The translations under genes and the position numbers were made by a program. Below are positions 61,164 to 64,000 of a stretch of DNA of 64,000 nt, one piece after another (positions within the stretch are counted from its first letter, which is position 1; each line of letters starts with the position of its first letter). The notes beneath the pieces were generated by a model. The model saw nothing but the letters and a program-made list of their open reading frames with translations. It searched no databases and was not told the origin of the DNA. The DNA comes from Amphirosellinia nigrospora (taxonomy: Eukaryota > Ascomycota > Sordariomycetes > Xylariales > Xylariaceae), in the NCBI GenBank assembly GCA_004123355.1, contig SCHM01000001.1, positions 2,720,001-2,784,000 of the forward strand, in the 5' to 3' direction.

Positions 61164-61990
61164 TTAAGCGAAGAGAACAGCGGCGATACCGGCGCGGCGG
61201 CGAGGAAGGCAGAGCCACCCAGAGTGGCGGCGCCAGCAGTGGGGATAGGAGTGCCAGTGGGTAGGGAGTAACACTATAAAATGCGAATTAGACCATGTTC
61301 TGGTTATAAGTTGCTTTTGAATGAATTGTAACTTACGTGTAGTCCACCGGTGGGAGCGTTGGTGGGGACGGGTATGCCGGGGCCGTTGGGGATGGAGGCA
61401 GAGGCAGAGACACTGCTGCTAGCGGCGTAGGTCACGGTAGAGTAGCTGACCAGAGTGGTGGGAACGCAAGTGGTGTAGGTAACAGGGACCACGGGAGGTG
61501 GTAGGTAAGCCGGAGCGGAAGAGGTGGCCAGAGTAGTCGGGTAAGGGACCGACGAGGGGGGGGCCAGCCGGGTAAGAGGCCGGCCAGAGGGACCAGAGCT
61601 GTAGCTGCTGCTGGCACCACCGACGGGGTACTGCTGGGGGTGTTGACAGCAGAGGTGGCGGCAGAGGTGCTGGGGTCTCAACACGGGGTAAGCTGAGCAG
61701 GAGTGTTGGAGGGAGTGCCGGAAGGAGTTCCAGAGGGAGTCTCAACGGGGTAAGATCCAGCGGGGGAGCTCTCAGAGGTAGGGAGCCAGTGCTGGTGGGA
61801 GCAACCTCGGTGGTGGTCTGAGCAGCGGGGTAAGACTCGACGGGGTATCCTCCCTGGGTAGGGTAGAACAGCATTGCCGGGGCAGTTGTGACTTCGGGGC
61901 CGCACGAGGTGATGGTGACAACATCCGTGGAGTAACGGTGCTGGTGGCCATGGCGGCGCCGGCGAAGAGAGCGATAGTAGAGTAACGCAT
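61164..61990 (-). CDS. Ser/Thr/Pro-rich GPI-anchored cell-wall protein, several apparent frame changes
   Basis: A structural or adhesive surface protein is likely. On the reverse strand the start at 61990 opens a signal peptide (MRYSTIALFAGAAMA). After one base missing near 61928 comes DVVTITSCGPEVTTAP, the VT.T.C start common to fungal GPI proteins. Ser/Thr/Pro repeats follow (PSGTPSGTPSNTP), then TYTTCVPTTLVSYSTVTYAA, PTGTPIPTAGAATLGGSAF and a hydrophobic tail LAAAAGIAAVLFA ending at 61164, which fits a GPI anchor with the cleavage site near the Gly-Gly-Ser. One intron is placed by its gtaagt donor (near 61340) and tag acceptor (near 61280). Family-like sequence is spread over all three frames, so about six one-base discrepancies are needed (near 61928, 61778, 61690, 61625, 61248 and 61195). 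The total would be about 250 residues. Confidence 0.75.
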
Positions 61991-64000
61991 CTTGACTGCT
62001 TGTTTTTGTACGTTTGGTTAAAACGGTTAATTGGTTTGTTAAAAGAGTGTTGAGTGAAGCGTGAAGCTTTAGAGCGTTGTAAAAAAGAGTGGACGACCGA
62101 AGTCAAAGTGTTGAGCAGATGTTGCAAATATTGGCTGTTGGGCTGAAGAGGAAAGAGAGAAACGGCAACATCAGGCCAGAGAGGTCAGGTATTAATAGAC
62201 TCTCTGGACAAAGAATAGGAGGGACAATCCTCACCGTCAACCCCCCCAGTAACCATTACGCTATTGGGAAATTGGATCGGATCAGGGGAGAGGTAACATG
62301 GCTTGTGAGCGGTGGAGGTTGATTGCGTGCCACTATGGGGCCGTGTTGGTAACTTGCTCGGTTGATCCACATGAAAGAGACTTGATGACATGGATTCGCC
62401 CTCTCATTGCGATATTCATTGTCCACAAGATCTGTTTGTTTCCCTAGCCTTTAGTGCCTACAAAGATCTCAAATGGGCCTTCATCCCAGTCAGTAGGCGT
62501 TAAAGGCATGCAAAGACCGGGCCTAAAAGAGAGGGCATCGGCCAGATACCTCAATGATTGGCACGCCTTACTTGACGGCCAAGCGCGCTCATGTTGACCA
62601 TGCCATCGAATGCAACCCTCTCGGTCAACAGTGGACGTTTATTTGAAGTGGGGAGAAGGCTTCGGGCGATGTAAAGCTTTCATTGGTACATGCAGTGGTC
62701 AGGATGCCGGTAAGGGGTGCGACTTGTGTTCTCCGCATAAACAGCAGATCCTGACAGACCGAAGTGAACTAGCCAATGAGATCTCCCGTCTAAGCAGCTT
62801 AGCACCCGTGACCGGGATGCGAAGTACCAATAACCCCGATGAGCCCGGTTTTAGAGGCTTTGATGGCGAGTTTGCACTCCCAAGGGATTCAATGTGGTAA
62901 ATGATGAATGAACGGCTGTGGATGACATGGCACCTATCACAATCAGTTTTTGCAAACAATGATCACGTTGTAAGACATAGTGTAGTGTAATGTGGTATAG
63001 TGTAGGTAGTGTAAGTCGTGGAACAAAAGGGTCCAAGACATTGATTTAAGCTAATACCCCCGTACCATGTGTTTTTCCTGCCATTTGAGTATTACCTCTC
63101 CTTTCGGGCAAATTTCATGGCCTCGACTACGAAACCCGACAAAACGCTGTCCAGCTATTATCCTAAAAATTCTCACAAAGAGGCTCTTACCAAAGACAAG
63201 CTAGCTTATAGTGTTCCATTTTTCTCTTTTGACTATTCTCTTGAGTTATAGTTAGCTACCTGCTCTCCTTTGCCACGTTGTTGTGGGCTGACATGTTGCA
63301 ATAGCACATGGACGTTCTTCCTTTGGAGGTTAGGTAGTGTGTACCGCCGTTAAATGAACCGATCACAGCCACCCGTTAGGTAGCGTAAACATAAATCTCG
63401 CGCTAATGCAGGAACGCTTTGTTCCTTGCATTTTCAACCGCATCCACACCTCCTCCAAGCAGTTCAGCGCATTTCTTCTTCCAAAGCAAATCAGCCGAAG
63501 TTGCGATGAAGGATTAAGCATACTCCTGCCCTTATTGGATAATCATCCCTTTCGTCGTAGCACATATATAGCCTAGGCTAACTGTGCAACAGTGGGTGAA
63601 CCACCACTATGGTCCTTGATATAAGAAAAAAATCTGCTCCGAGCTTACTGTGCTGGCTCCTGAAAAGGGCGGCCTCGCACATCTACGATCTAATTGATTT
63701 ATTCTGCCTGTCATGACCTTTAACTGCCGTGCTGGGAAATTCGGATGCCCATCTAAGCTATAATAGTGTCGTCTACTGGGCTTTGTGTGGACCTGCTTGT
63801 CCTGTCCTGGTGCGGGATCGAAACGACTGGGGTTAGCGCCGTCCTGTAATTAAGCTGTGAGGGGCCTCGTCCAATATCCCCGAATCTCTCTCTCCGTACG
63901 CTTGTGGCCTTTGCTTATAGAGTCCACACACGTCATACAGATTGGTTTTGCTAAAAACTGAACGGCTGCCTCAATATAGAGATATGATTAGAAGACTTCG
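61991..64000. other. Upstream region of the GPI protein gene and window end
   Basis: The part next to 61990 (A/G-rich on +, i.e. CT-rich on the coding strand, to about 62170) suits a strong promoter and leader. A degenerate tagtgta repeat lies at about 62976-63018. No further gene is recognised to 64000. Confidence 0.45.
62976..63018. repeat. Degenerate (TAGTGTA)n repeat
   Basis: Four to five imperfect units of tagtgta/tagtgtaa on the + strand in non-coding sequence. Confidence 0.6.

Noticed and set aside
1-64000. A biosynthetic gene cluster, viral or integrated element, or CRISPR-like array
   Set aside because: No polyketide, peptide or terpene synthase, no capsid, polymerase or integrase motif and no regularly spaced repeats were seen; the genes are unrelated housekeeping and accessory units.

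Overview
The window looks like a piece of a filamentous ascomycete chromosome (Pezizomycotina, probably Sordariomycetes). It has short GT-AG introns of about 40-100 nt, fungal-only families (rhodopsin-domain integral membrane protein, DUF7729-like surface protein, NACHT-ankyrin STAND protein, GPI-anchored Ser/Thr-rich wall protein), conserved housekeeping genes (Gpi13, Cog1, Pumilio, PP2C) and long gene-poor spacers. The organism call is inferred from gene content only. No viral genome, CRISPR array or rRNA was seen.

Layout. 0-3 kb: 3' part of a full-size ABCB/MDR transporter. 7.0-8.2 kb: secreted DUF7729-like protein. 9.4-13.8 kb: a nest of three diverged copies of one dispersed repeat, one with a run of 37 G and one holding a SNF2-helicase remnant. 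14.1-17.3 kb (-): Gpi13/PIG-O. 18.2-19.1 kb (-): short-chain dehydrogenase. 22.1-22.5 kb: small secreted double-psi beta-barrel protein. 23.4-24.0 kb (-): single-pass membrane protein. 29.8-32.5 kb: Pumilio RNA-binding protein. 33.6-35.5 kb: NAD-dependent epimerase-like enzyme. 35.8-37.3 kb (-): mitochondrial-type PP2C. 38.9-40.0 kb: peroxisomal enoyl-CoA isomerase/hydratase. 40.2-42.6 kb (-): COG1. 43.0 kb (-): tRNA-Leu(CAG) with an intron. 45.3-46.8 kb: rhodopsin-domain protein. 50.7-52.3 kb: conserved fungal protein of unknown function. 55.9-59.8 kb: NACHT-ankyrin STAND (NLR-like) protein. 61.2-62.0 kb (-): GPI-anchored wall protein. The rest is intergenic and nothing convincing was found in it.

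These are separate transcription units, not a cluster. The clearest cross-gene pattern is technical or evolutionary: at least nine conserved genes, including the usually essential GPI13, carry one or more single-base breaks, mostly in short homopolymers, and the family-typical sequence continues directly in another frame. This fits uncorrected long-read indel errors better than coincident gene death, so I list these loci as genes and state where the frame changes. A second link is biological. The Pumilio repeats predict the site UGUAUAUA, and exact copies lie just downstream of the ABC transporter and of the double-psi barrel gene.
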